Assembly: GCF_030160635.1 (NCBI RefSeq)
Contig: NZ_BSOS01000005.1
Span: 62,001-126,000, forward strand
Origin: Acidocella aquatica
Lineage (GTDB): Bacteria; Pseudomonadota; Alphaproteobacteria; Acetobacterales; Acetobacteraceae
Direction: 5' to 3'
Length of the DNA: 64,000 nt
In this document: positions 1 to 8,157 of the stretch, piece after piece
Layout of the letters: every line of letters begins with the position of its first letter
How positions within the stretch are numbered: position 1 is the stretch's first letter
The notes under the pieces: model-generated
The model's input: the letters and a program-made list of their open reading frames with translations, nothing else
What the model was told of the DNA's origin: nothing
Database searches by the model: none
Program-made: the position numbers and the translations under genes

Positions 1-2
1 TG

Positions 3-695
3 AGCAAGACCATTCCGGCGCTGGAAGATGCCGACGGCATGGTGTTCGATCGGCCGAGCAATCAGGTTTTCACCGTTGGCGGCGATGCCAATGCCCTGCT
101 GGCGGTGGACGCCACCCATGACACGGCGCTCTCCACCATTCCGCTCGGCGGCTCGCCGGAATCCCAGGTAAGCGATCAGGCCGGTTCGATCTACGTCAAC
201 ATCAACGACAAGAACGAGCTGGTGCGCATCAGCACCAAGACCGACGCCATAACCGCGCGCTGGCCGCTGCCCGGTTGCGAGGGGCCGGTGGGCCTTGCGA
301 TCGACACGGTGAACCATGTGCTGTTTTCCTCCTGCGCCAATGCGGTGATGGCGGTGGTGAACGGCGATACCGGCGCGATTTTGGCGACCCTGCCGATCGG
401 CAAAGGGACGGATTCCGCGGATTTCGACCCCGCCCGCAAACTGGCGTTCTCCAGCAACCGGGACGGCACGCTCTCCGTGATCTCCGAGGTTTCACCAACG
501 AAATTCGTGACGCTCCCCGCTGTGCAAACGGCGCCGGGCGCGCGCACGCTGGCGGTTGATGAGACCTCCGGGCGGATTTTTCTGGTGACGGCGAAAGTCG
601 TATCCGCCGGTCCGCCCCGGCACCCGGGCGGCGCGCCTGACTACGCCTTCGCGCCGGGAAGCCTGAAGCTGCTGGTTTTCGCGCCGAATTCCTAG
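3..695 (+). CDS. YncE-like beta-propeller protein, 5' end missing
   Basis: The reading frame is open from the window edge, so the start lies upstream. The visible 230 residues show repeated blade-like units (VGGDANALLAVDATHD, then VNINDKNELVRISTKTDAI, then further units about 45 residues apart), typical of the YncE/YVTN beta-propeller family. Such proteins are usually periplasmic or exported and bind ligands or cell-wall material; the exact role here is unknown. The C-terminus (PGSLKLLVFAPNS) completes a blade. The TAG stop codon is the first three bases of the dispersed repeat that follows, so the repeat sets the end of the protein. Confidence 0.75.
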   Translation, partial: SKTIPALEDADGMVFDRPSNQVFTVGGDANALLAVDATHDTALSTIPLGGSPESQVSDQAGSIYVNINDKNELVRISTKTDAITARWPLPGCEGPVGLAIDTVNHVLFSSCANAVMAVVNGDTGAILATLPIGKGTDSADFDPARKLAFSSNRDGTLSVISEVSPTKFVTLPAVQTAPGARTLAVDETSGRIFLVTAKVVSAGPPRHPGGAPDYAFAPGSLKLLVFAPNS

Positions 696-798
696 AGCCT
701 GATCGCATTAAGTGCGATCAGGCTCTAGCCGTTTTTCTGAGGGCGATTCACGCTTTCGGCTCGCTCGGTTGAGCGAACCTCAAACGATCGCACTCTAG
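693..798 (+). repeat. Modular dispersed repeat, full copy 1 (106 bp)
   Basis: It starts with a perfect hairpin (TAGAGCCTGATCGCA, short loop, reverse complement). A conserved tail follows (GCCGTTTTTCTGAGGGCGAT, then CTTTCGGCTCGCTCGG, then GAGCGAACCTCAAACGATCG) and it ends CACTCTAG. The copy at 57139-57244 has the same length and differs at only about three bases. The first TAG is the stop codon of the preceding gene. The hairpin could work as a transcription terminator; mobility of the repeat is an inference. Confidence 0.9.
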
Positions 799-865
799 AG
801 TGCCGCCGTTGCGTCCAAGCCGTCTTAGGTTCAGCGCCCAACGTCATAGGGATGGTCTTGCGCAA

Positions 866-2593
866 TTACCCGCTCTCTCCTGATAATTCCTGGTCAGCCA
901 CGATGTGCAGCGCCGCGATATAGCCGAAGGTGAGCGCCGGGCCGATGGAGGCGCCGGCGCCGGGGTAGGTGCGCCCGCAGAGCGAGGCGGTGGCCGTGCC
1001 GGTGGCGTAGAGGCCCTTGATGGGGGTGCCGCCCGGTTGCAGCACGCGGGCGTGTTCGTCGGTCACCAGCCCGCCCCAGGTGCTGACATCGCCGGGGTAG
1101 ATGGCGACGGCGTAGAAGGGCGGATTTTCGATGGCGCCGAGGTTGGGGTTGGGCGTTACGGTGGGGTCGCCGTGGCTGTTGTCAAAAGCCTTGGCGCCGC
1201 GCGCGAAATCAGCATCAATGCCGTCGCGGCAGAAGCCGTTGAAGCGGTTGACGGTGGCGCGCAGGCCGATGGGGTCGATGCCGCATTCGCGCGCGAGGGC
1301 ATCGAGCGTGGCGGCCTTTTTCATGTAGCCGCTGCTGAGCCAGTTTTTTGGGGTTTTTCCAGCGGCGCTGCCCCATGGATAACGCTCGCGGTGGCGGCTC
1401 TCGATGATCGCCCAGGCTGGGATGCCTTTTCCGGTTTCGGCGTGGCGCCGGTAGAGGTTTTGGCCAACTTCCATGTAGGAGGCGGCCTCATTGGTGAAGC
1501 GCATTCCGTTTTGGTCGACCATGATGGCATGGGGCAGGCTGATGTCAAAATGATGCCCGAAGGGCAGGGGCGTGCCGTCGGCGGCGGTGGCGCCGGGGGG
1601 GAGCTGTTCGCCGGGGGTGAGCGAGGAGACGCCCCATAATGCTTCGTCCATGCAGTCCACCGCGGCGCCGAGGCTGATGCCAGCCTCGATCATTTCCCCG
1701 GTGTCGCCGGGGCCGGCGTTGGTGGTTTGCGGGTAGACGGGCTGGCGGCCATATTGCGCGCGCATCGCCGCGTTGCGGGCGAAACCGCCGGAGTTGAGCA
1801 GGACCCCGCGCCGGGCGTGGATGCGCATGGTGCGGCCCTGGTGCGTTGCCTCGGCGCCGATGACGCGGCCTTGATCGGTGAGAAGCCTGATGACGGGCGT
1901 CTCCGTCCAGATGGGGATGTTTTCGCGCACGGCGATTTGCAGCATCCGCCCCTGCCAGGCGGCTCCGCCGCCGCGCAGGTCCTGGCCGGTGAATTTCATG
2001 CGCAGCATGCGCAGGGCAAGGCGCAGGGCGGCGAGGCGCGAGGACCAGAGGCGTTTGACCAGGATGAGGCTGCTCAATTCATCCATGGTGAAGCGCACGG
2101 GCGGCATTTTGGAGAGGGCCAGCCGGGTTTTCCAGGGGCCGAGCTCGTTGAGGTCGAAGAGTTCGGCGAGGAGGGAGCGGCTGGTTTGTTCGGCGCCGGG
2201 AAGGTCGCTGTGATAGTCGGGCCAGAGTTTCGGGCGTTTGAGTTTCATGCCCTTGCGTTCGAGGTATTCGATGGCTTCGGGGCCGTGGCGGAGAAAAGCC
2301 TCGCGGCGGGCGGGGGTGGTGGCGGGGCCGTCGTGCCAGATCGCGGCGTCGAGATATTCCCTGGCGCGCTCATGTGAATCGGCGATGCCGGCGCGGGCCA
2401 TGAGGTGGTTGCCGGGAATCCAGAGCACGCCGCCGGAGATGGCGGTGGTGCCGCCGATTTTGTCGCATTTTTCGACGATCAAGGGCTCCAGGCCATGATC
2501 CCTGGCCAGGAGTGCTGCGGGGAAGGACCCCGCGCCGCTGCCTACGATCAGCAGGTCAACGGTTTTGTCCCAAATCTCAGTTGTCATTGGCAT
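866..2593 (-). CDS. FAD-dependent dehydrogenase, 3-ketosteroid delta1-dehydrogenase-like
   Basis: 575 residues of the FAD_binding_2/fumarate reductase flavoprotein family. The N-terminal dinucleotide-binding motif is VDLLIVGSGAGSFPAALLA, followed by KIGGTTAISGGVLWIPGN. The C-terminal YPGAGASIGPALTFGYIAA closes the FAD site. The layout and the GGLVTDEHARVL segment resemble 3-ketosteroid-delta1-dehydrogenases, which dehydrogenate ring A of steroids, but no other steroid genes are nearby, so the substrate is open. It is divergent from another flavoprotein gene, and a 16-bp palindrome lies in the shared intergenic region. A start six bases downstream is also possible. Confidence 0.85.
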   Translation of the reverse strand: MPMTTEIWDKTVDLLIVGSGAGSFPAALLARDHGLEPLIVEKCDKIGGTTAISGGVLWIPGNHLMARAGIADSHERAREYLDAAIWHDGPATTPARREAFLRHGPEAIEYLERKGMKLKRPKLWPDYHSDLPGAEQTSRSLLAELFDLNELGPWKTRLALSKMPPVRFTMDELSSLILVKRLWSSRLAALRLALRMLRMKFTGQDLRGGGAAWQGRMLQIAVRENIPIWTETPVIRLLTDQGRVIGAEATHQGRTMRIHARRGVLLNSGGFARNAAMRAQYGRQPVYPQTTNAGPGDTGEMIEAGISLGAAVDCMDEALWGVSSLTPGEQLPPGATAADGTPLPFGHHFDISLPHAIMVDQNGMRFTNEAASYMEVGQNLYRRHAETGKGIPAWAIIESRHRERYPWGSAAGKTPKNWLSSGYMKKAATLDALARECGIDPIGLRATVNRFNGFCRDGIDADFARGAKAFDNSHGDPTVTPNPNLGAIENPPFYAVAIYPGDVSTWGGLVTDEHARVLQPGGTPIKGLYATGTATASLCGRTYPGAGASIGPALTFGYIAALHIVADQELSGESG

Positions 2594-2667
2594 CCCGCGA
2601 TTGTGACGAGCCTTGGCGGGTAGGCTAGCGTACGATTGGCGGGAAGACCAGCGTGGTGTGCGGGGGG

Positions 2668-2683
2668 TGCTTCACGTGAAGCA
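2668..2683. promoter_or_regulatory. 16-bp perfect palindrome in a divergent intergenic region
   Basis: TGCTTCACGTGAAGCA is a perfect inverted repeat between the two divergent flavoprotein genes. The position fits an operator for a dimeric regulator, but no regulator gene adjoins it. The rest of the 274-bp gap is AT-rich towards the plus-strand gene and probably holds its promoter. Confidence 0.45.
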
Positions 2684-2867
2684 GGGCGTGCGATTTCGTT
2701 ATAACTTGTTGTTAGTATTATTAAATTTTTCGCTTGCACCCCAATTTGTGCGGGTACATTACGAAAAAACAACGAATTCCGGGTTGTGAGAGGTGTCTTG
2801 CTCTCTGGCCGCGGGGGGGACAGTATCGGCTGGAATCTATTCATTTCAGGCAGGTACGGGACCGGCG

Positions 2868-4127
2868 ATGACCCTTGGCAATTATTATGAAGCGACGAAA
2901 CGCGTCGAACTGAGCACAGGCCCGCTGGAGGGGGATCTCACGGCCGATGTGGCCATCATCGGCGGCGGGATCACCGGGGTTTCGGCGGCGCTGCATCTGG
3001 CGGAGCGGGGCTATAAGGTCGCGCTGCTGGAGGCGGAGCATATCGGCTGGGGGGCCTCGGGGCGCAACGGCGGGCAGGCGCTGCCCGGGTTTGCCGCCGG
3101 GCAGGGCAAGATAAAGGCGCTGGTGGGGGCGCAGCGCGCGAAAAGCCTCTGGGATATGTCAATGGAGGGCGTTGCGCTGCTGCATGAGCAGATCGCGCGG
3201 TTCGCCATCCCGTGCGATCCGGTGCGGGGGTATCTGCATGCGGCGATGAAGCCCCGGCAGGTGCGCGAGCTGGAGGAGACGCAAGAGGAGCTGGCCGAGC
3301 TGGGGGCGCCGGTGGGGCGGATTTTGCGCGGGGCGGATTTGCGGGCGCGCCTCGCCAGCCCGAAATATCTGGCGGCGCTGGAGGATGGGGTTTCGGGGCA
3401 TATTCACCCGTTGAACTATACGCTGGGGCTGGCGGCGGCGGCGCAGGCGGCGGGGGCGCAATTGTTTTCGCAGACGCGGGTGACCAAAGTGGAGCCGGGC
3501 AGAACGGTGCGGGTGCATACGCCGCGCGGGGTGGTCCAGGCGGGGTTTCTGCTGACCGCCGGGGGGGCGTATCTGGGCGATTTGATGCGCCCGCTGGCCG
3601 GATACATCATGCCGGTGGGCACATATATCATGGCCACCGAGCCGCGCGCGGATGTGCGCGAGATGATCCCCGGCAATGAGGCGGTGGCGGATTTGAACTT
3701 TGTGCTCGATTATTTCCGCCGCTCGGCCGATGAGCGGATGCTGTTCGGCGGGCGGGTTTCATACTCGACGCTGCCGCCGCCATCGTTGAAGCATTCCATG
3801 CTGAAGCGGGCGTTGCGGGTGTTTCCGCAGCTGGCGGGGGCGCGCGTTGAGTATCTGTGGGGCGGGAATGTGGACATCACCCAGAGCCGGGCGCCGCATT
3901 TTGGCCGGCTGGCGGATAATATTTTATTTTGCCAGGGGTTTTCGGGGCATGGCGTGGCGCTGACCGGGCTGGCGGGCAAACTGGTGGCCGAGGCGATCGC
4001 GGGGCAGGCGGAGCGCTTTGATGTGTTCGCGGCGATTCCGCATGCGCGCTTTCCGGGCGGGCGGGCGTTGCGGGTGCCGGCGCTGTTGCTGGCGACCACA
4101 TATTTCCGGCTGCGGGACATGTTGTAG
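2868..4127 (+). CDS. FAD-dependent amine oxidoreductase (DAO family, PuuB/OrdL-like)
   Basis: 419 residues from the ATG at 2868. An upstream in-frame GTG at 2793 would add a non-conserved leader and was not chosen. The FAD motif VAIIGGGITGVSAALHLAERG is followed by GWGASGRNGGQALPG, typical of the gamma-glutamylputrescine oxidase/OrdL branch of the DAO family. The C-terminal GFSGHGVALTGLAGKLVAEAI completes FAD binding. Family members oxidise secondary or primary amines to aldehydes with release of H2O2. The gene is followed after 30 bp by an SDR and may share its transcript. The substrate is not determined. Confidence 0.85.
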   Translation: MTLGNYYEATKRVELSTGPLEGDLTADVAIIGGGITGVSAALHLAERGYKVALLEAEHIGWGASGRNGGQALPGFAAGQGKIKALVGAQRAKSLWDMSMEGVALLHEQIARFAIPCDPVRGYLHAAMKPRQVRELEETQEELAELGAPVGRILRGADLRARLASPKYLAALEDGVSGHIHPLNYTLGLAAAAQAAGAQLFSQTRVTKVEPGRTVRVHTPRGVVQAGFLLTAGGAYLGDLMRPLAGYIMPVGTYIMATEPRADVREMIPGNEAVADLNFVLDYFRRSADERMLFGGRVSYSTLPPPSLKHSMLKRALRVFPQLAGARVEYLWGGNVDITQSRAPHFGRLADNILFCQGFSGHGVALTGLAGKLVAEAIAGQAERFDVFAAIPHARFPGGRALRVPALLLATTYFRLRDML

Positions 4128-4157
4128 GGCGCGGCGAGGCTAAATATACACATCCTC

Positions 4158-4880
4158 ATGAATCCGATTTTAATTACCGGTGGCGCGAAACGATTGGGCG
4201 CCGCGATGGCCAGGGCGCTGGCGGCGGCGGGGTATCCCGTGATGATCCATGCTCACAGCTCCGGGGAGGAGGCTGATGCGTTGGCCGCGGAGCTGGGGGC
4301 GCGGGTGGTGCTGGGCGATCTGGCGGACCCGGAGGTGCCGGCGCGGCTGGTGGCGGAGGCGGGGCCGCTTGGCGGCCTGATCAATAATGCGTCGCGGTTT
4401 GTGTTCGATACGGTGGGCAGCACCTCGGCGGCGCAGATGGCGGCGCATCTGGGGCCGAATTTGGTTGCGCCGGTGCTGCTGGCGCAGGCGTTTGCGGCGC
4501 AGCGGCCCGAGGGCGGCGTGATTATCAATATGCTCGACCAGAAGTTGAGCAATCTGAACCCGGATTTTTTCTCCTACACCCTGGCCAAGGCGGCGCTGGC
4601 GGCGGCGACGGAGATGATGGCGCTGAGCCTGGCGCCCAATATCAGGGTCTGCGGCATTTCTCCGGGGCTGACGCTGCCGGGGCCAAAACAGTCAGCGGAG
4701 AGGTTTGAACGGGCGTGGCGGGAGAATCCGCTGCGCCGGGGGGCGGTGCCGGAGGATATTGCCCGCGCGGCGGTGTTTATTTTGCAAACCCCCTCGCTGA
4801 CCGGGACTGTGATTACGGTGGATGGGGGAGAACACCTGACGCACCGGCCGCGCGACATCGCGTTTCTGGCTGTTGAGTAG
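4158..4880 (+). CDS. SDR family oxidoreductase, FolM/pteridine-reductase-like
   Basis: 240 residues, the standard SDR length. The N-terminal ITGGAKRLGAAMARALA is the NADPH-binding motif; the RLG arrangement is common in FolM-type dihydromonapterin and pteridine reductases. NNASRF is the NAG-like motif, and YTLAKAAL holds the catalytic Tyr and Lys. The second catalytic position reads MLDQK rather than the usual Ser-rich segment, as often seen in pteridine reductases. C-terminal VITVDGGEHL is conserved. Pteridine reduction is the likely role but is inferred from family resemblance only. Confidence 0.8.
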   Translation: MNPILITGGAKRLGAAMARALAAAGYPVMIHAHSSGEEADALAAELGARVVLGDLADPEVPARLVAEAGPLGGLINNASRFVFDTVGSTSAAQMAAHLGPNLVAPVLLAQAFAAQRPEGGVIINMLDQKLSNLNPDFFSYTLAKAALAAATEMMALSLAPNIRVCGISPGLTLPGPKQSAERFERAWRENPLRRGAVPEDIARAAVFILQTPSLTGTVITVDGGEHLTHRPRDIAFLAVE

Positions 4881-4922
4881 AAATTAGTATATATACAAAA
4901 CTAATTATCCAAGGAGGCTTCG

Positions 4923-5792
4923 ATGTCGGTCCGCAAATTCCTGCTTCCGGTCAGTAGCTCGGCCTCGGCCGAGGCGGCGCTGCATGCGGGGTTGATGCTG
5001 GCCAAGATGTGGAACGCGCATCTGGAGGTGCTCTATATCAGCGCGGATTCACGCGAGATCGTGCCGATTGCCGGGGAAGGGCTGTCGGGGGCGATGATCG
5101 AGGAGATGATGAGCGCCACCGAGCGCGAAAGCGGCTCGCGGGCGGCCAGCCTGCGCGAATTGTTTTATGCGGTGACCGAGGAGCAGGTGGTGACCGTGGG
5201 CGATGCGCTGCCGGGGCGCAATGAGCCCAGCGCGAGTTTCACCACCATGACCGGGCGCGAGGACCAGGTGGTTGCGCATAGGGCGCGGCTCTCGGACCTG
5301 ACGATTGTGCCGCACCCGCTGGCCGGGGAGGATGTGGCGGCGGCGGATGCGCTGCATGCGGTGATATTTGATTCCGGGCGCCCGGTGTTGCTGGCGCCCG
5401 TGGTGCCGCCGGAGAGCATTGGCAAGCGCATTGCCATCGCCTGGAACGGGACCGCGTTCGCGGCCTCGGCGCTGGCCTCGGCGATGCCCTTTGTGCGGCA
5501 GGCGGAGGCGGTGTGCATTTTGCACTCGCCGGAATATTTCCGCCCTGGCCCGAGTGCTGTGGAGGTGGCGGAATATATTTCCCACCATGGGGTGACGGCG
5601 GAAATACGGACGTTTTATCCGCGCAACCGCGTGGTGGGGGCCGGGCTGCTGGCGGGGGCGGTGGAGTTTGGGGCGGATATGATGACCATGGGCGCGTATT
5701 CGACGACCTCGCGGTTGCGGCAGTTGATTCTGGGCGGGGTGACGCGGCATGTGCTGGAGAACGCGACGCTGCCGGTGTTGATGAATCGTTAG
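4923..5792 (+). CDS. Universal stress protein with two Usp domains
   Basis: 289 residues with two UspA-like halves. The first starts VRKFLLPVSSSASAEAALHA. The second starts around residue 165 with KRIAIAWNGTAFAASALASA and ends with the typical MGAYSTTSRLRQLILGGVTR-HVLENATLPVLMNR. In the second half the G-2x-G-9x-G(S/T) nucleotide-binding loop is recognisable. Tandem Usp proteins are cytoplasmic and stress-linked; no specific partner is visible. A strong ribosome binding site (AAGGAGG) lies just before the ATG. The stop TAG is part of the hairpin at 5790-5847. Confidence 0.9.
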   Translation: MSVRKFLLPVSSSASAEAALHAGLMLAKMWNAHLEVLYISADSREIVPIAGEGLSGAMIEEMMSATERESGSRAASLRELFYAVTEEQVVTVGDALPGRNEPSASFTTMTGREDQVVAHRARLSDLTIVPHPLAGEDVAAADALHAVIFDSGRPVLLAPVVPPESIGKRIAIAWNGTAFAASALASAMPFVRQAEAVCILHSPEYFRPGPSAVEVAEYISHHGVTAEIRTFYPRNRVVGAGLLAGAVEFGADMMTMGAYSTTSRLRQLILGGVTRHVLENATLPVLMNR

Positions 5793-5847
5793 ATCAATCT
5801 TGGTTTAGCCTGAATCACCCGATTCAAGCTAAACCAAGATTGATCTA
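5790..5847. repeat. Long imperfect hairpin, type C, overlapping a stop codon
   Basis: Left arm TAGATCAATCTTGGTTTAGC and a right arm reading AGCTAAACCAAGATTGATCTA form a stem of more than 20 bp, continued by TGAATC/GATTCA around the loop. A related hairpin sits at 39187-39245. The left arm supplies the TAG stop of the Usp gene. It lies between convergent genes (Usp and GntR) and may act as a two-way terminator. Confidence 0.85.
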
Positions 5848-5884
5848 ACGCATGGGCTGCGGGCAGGCCGGTGCTCCTGTTGCG

Positions 5885-6565
5885 TCAGTTTCGCTTCCGC
5901 GCCTGGACCAGGGCCAGTTGCAGGGCATTGTGCAGATGCGCGGCCGAGGCTGCTTGCGCGGCGGCGCCGTCGCGGGCTTCGATGGCATCGAGAATCGCCT
6001 GCATTTCGCCTGCCCCGTCCTTGTCGCGGCCGGGCGTGGCGATGGTGGTGGCGCGCAGATGGGTGATCCGCCCGTTCAGGGAGGTCACGACATCCCATGC
6101 GACATCCCGGCCGGCGGCGAGGAACATTGTCTCGTAGAATAAGGTCGTGGCGGCCAGCACGGCGGCGAAGCTGCCCGCCGCATAGCCCGCGCGCACGGCA
6201 TCAAGCGCCTGGCGCATGCGGGTGATGTCGGCCTGCGTGGCCTGGGCGGCGCAGTATTTCGCGGCCATGGCTTCGAGGATCGAACGCAGCTCATAGATCT
6301 GGGAGATTTTTCCGGGGTCGGGGCGGGCGACAGCCGGGCCATGGCCGGGAATGCCCTCCACGAGCCCCTCCGATTCCAGGTGGCGCAGCACTTCGCGCAC
6401 GACGCTGCGGCTGACCCCCAGGCGCTCGCACAGGGCGCGTTCCACCAGGCGTTCGCCGGGCTGGAATTTAAGCTCCAATATGGCGGTGCGCAGCTTCTCC
6501 AGCGCGAGCTGGCGCAGGGTTTTGGCCGAGCGGTCTACGAGCAGGGCGTCCGTGTTGTTATCCAT
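5885..6565 (-). CDS. GntR family transcriptional regulator with FCD domain
   Basis: 226 residues. A winged helix-turn-helix at about 15-80 (ERLVERALCERLGVSRSVVR, then LRHLESEGLVEGIPGHGPAV) is followed by an all-helical FCD ligand domain at about 90-215 (IYELRSILEAMAAKYCA). FCD regulators usually repress a neighbouring catabolic operon until its substrate or an intermediate binds. This gene is divergent from the 6710-15380 catabolic cluster, and a palindrome fitting its family lies between them, so it is very likely the local regulator. Confidence 0.92.
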   Translation of the reverse strand: MDNNTDALLVDRSAKTLRQLALEKLRTAILELKFQPGERLVERALCERLGVSRSVVREVLRHLESEGLVEGIPGHGPAVARPDPGKISQIYELRSILEAMAAKYCAAQATQADITRMRQALDAVRAGYAAGSFAAVLAATTLFYETMFLAAGRDVAWDVVTSLNGRITHLRATTIATPGRDKDGAGEMQAILDAIEARDGAAAQAASAAHLHNALQLALVQARKRN

Positions 6566-6665
6566 ACCCGATGTTACCTCCCTTTATCCGTTGCCGGGTA
6601 TAATCCAAAATTAACAAATATCACTGCCGGTCACTTTTTGGCTTTACATCCGGATTGTCGTGAGA

Positions 6666-6681
6666 TTATGGTATACCATAA
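6666..6681. promoter_or_regulatory. Probable GntR operator overlapping a promoter
   Basis: TTATGGTATACCATAA is a perfect 16-bp palindrome; its TGGTATACCA core matches the style of sites bound by GntR/FCD dimers. A possible promoter reads TTTACA at 6643-6648 and TATGGT at 6667-6672 (18-bp spacing), so a bound repressor would cover the -10 box of the plus-strand operon. The start codon at 6710 is preceded by AGGAG. Confidence 0.7.
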
Positions 6682-6709
6682 CATTGCAAGATAAAATAGG
6701 AGCCTGAGC

Positions 6710-7297
6710 GTGCCCCTCAATTTACGGAAAATTGTCACATATACCGAGGATGTCCACAGCGAGGGCGGCCGCCTGGCCGCGGCGCCGTTCCGCTTGTTCG
6801 GGGTTGCGGCCGTGCTGGCCAATCCCTGGGCCGGGCGGGGGTTTGTTGAGGATCTGGCGCCGGAGATCCGTGAGATCGCGCCGCAGCTCGGCGCCCTGCT
6901 CACCGGGCGGATTTTGGAGCTGGCTGGCGGCGGTGAGGCTGTGGAGGGTTATGGCAAAAGTGCTATCGTGGGCACCGGGGGCGAGGTCGAGCATGCGTCG
7001 GCCCTGATCCACACCCTGCGTTTTGGCAACCATTACCGCCGCGCGGTGGGGGCTAAATCTTACCTCGCCTTCACCAATACGCGCGGCGGGCCTGGCGCTT
7101 CCATCCAGATCCCGCTCATGCACAAGAACGACGAGGGCATGCGTTCGCATTATCTGACCGTGCAGTTCAGCATCGATGATGCCCCGGCGCCGGATGAGAT
7201 ATTGGTTGCCTTGGGCGCGTCCATCGGCGGGCGGCCGCATCACCGCATCGGTGACCGCTATCAGGACCTTGCCGAACTGGGCGATCTGAATGCTTGA
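6710..7297 (+). CDS. Amino acid synthesis family protein (AA_synth, DUF1185)
   Basis: 195 residues, full length for PF06684. Recognised from RKIVTYTEDVHSEGG at the N-terminus, then VEGYGKSAIVGTGGEVEHA and GAKSYLAFTNTRG in the core. Despite the family name, the biochemical role is unknown; members often sit in catabolic clusters with luciferase-like monooxygenases and hydrolases, as here. Translation starts at GTG 8 bases after AGGAG. Its end overlaps the next gene by 8 bp, so the two are coupled. First gene of the GntR-controlled cluster. Confidence 0.85.
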   Translation: MPLNLRKIVTYTEDVHSEGGRLAAAPFRLFGVAAVLANPWAGRGFVEDLAPEIREIAPQLGALLTGRILELAGGGEAVEGYGKSAIVGTGGEVEHASALIHTLRFGNHYRRAVGAKSYLAFTNTRGGPGASIQIPLMHKNDEGMRSHYLTVQFSIDDAPAPDEILVALGASIGGRPHHRIGDRYQDLAELGDLNA

Positions 7298-8114
7298 TGG
7301 TTTCAAGCTCGGCCGGGTGAACGGCACCAGCTATTACCGGACGGGACGCGGGCCGGTGCTTGTGCTGATCCATGGTGTTGGCATGCATGCCGGGTTCTGG
7401 GCGCCGCAACTGACGGCGCTGGCCGAACATTGGGATGTGATCGCCTATGACACGCTGGGCCATGGCGGCAGCCCGTTGCCGCCGGAGCATCCCACCCTGG
7501 CTGATTATAGCAACCAGCTGCGCGATCTGCTGGATGGTCTCGGGATTTTTCAGGTCTGTGTCGCCGGGCATTCGATGGGGGCGCTGATCGCCCTCGAGTT
7601 TGCCCTTAGCCACCCGGCCCGTGCCGGGGCCGTGGTGGCGATGAATGCTGTTTATTGCCGTACGCCGGCCCAGCGCGAGGCCGTGGTCCAGCGCGCGGCG
7701 CTGCTGCGGGGCGGGGGCATTGCCGATATGTCGTGGCGCCAGGCGGCGCTTGACCGCTGGTTCGGCGCGCCGGTGCCGCCGGGGCAGCTTGAGAATACCG
7801 CCTGGGTGGGCGCGTCGCTCGCCGCGGTTGACGCGGTTGGCTATGCCCGCGCCTACGCTTTGTTCGCCAGCGCGGATGCGGCGCATGCCGGGCGGCTGCG
7901 GCAGCTTGCGGTGCCGGCGTTGTTCCTCACCGGCGAGGAGGACCATAATTCCTCGGCTGAGATGTCGCGCGAGATGGCGCGCGAGGCGCCTTTTGGCAGC
8001 GCCGTGGCGCTGCCCGGCGAGCGGCATATGATGAGCCTTACGTCTCCTGGCGTGGTCAATGCCGCTCTCACCCATTTTCTCTCATCGCTTTCGCTGACGC
8101 AGGCCGCGCAATGA
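7290..8114 (+). CDS. Alpha/beta-hydrolase
   Basis: 274 residues with the classic fold: oxyanion segment LIHGVGMHAGFW, nucleophile elbow VAGHSMGALIA (Ser about residue 97), acidic residue in LFLTGEEDH, and catalytic His in GERHMM near the C-terminus. It resembles enol-lactonase and RutD-type hydrolases that cleave ring or carbamate/amide intermediates. Its place directly before an LLM oxidoreductase suggests it hydrolyses a product or precursor of that enzyme; the substrate is not known. Confidence 0.85.
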   Translation: MLDGFKLGRVNGTSYYRTGRGPVLVLIHGVGMHAGFWAPQLTALAEHWDVIAYDTLGHGGSPLPPEHPTLADYSNQLRDLLDGLGIFQVCVAGHSMGALIALEFALSHPARAGAVVAMNAVYCRTPAQREAVVQRAALLRGGGIADMSWRQAALDRWFGAPVPPGQLENTAWVGASLAAVDAVGYARAYALFASADAAHAGRLRQLAVPALFLTGEEDHNSSAEMSREMAREAPFGSAVALPGERHMMSLTSPGVVNAALTHFLSSLSLTQAAQ

Positions 8115-8157
8115 TGCGCCACCCAAATAAAACTCTGAAACGCACGGAGCCTCTGAC

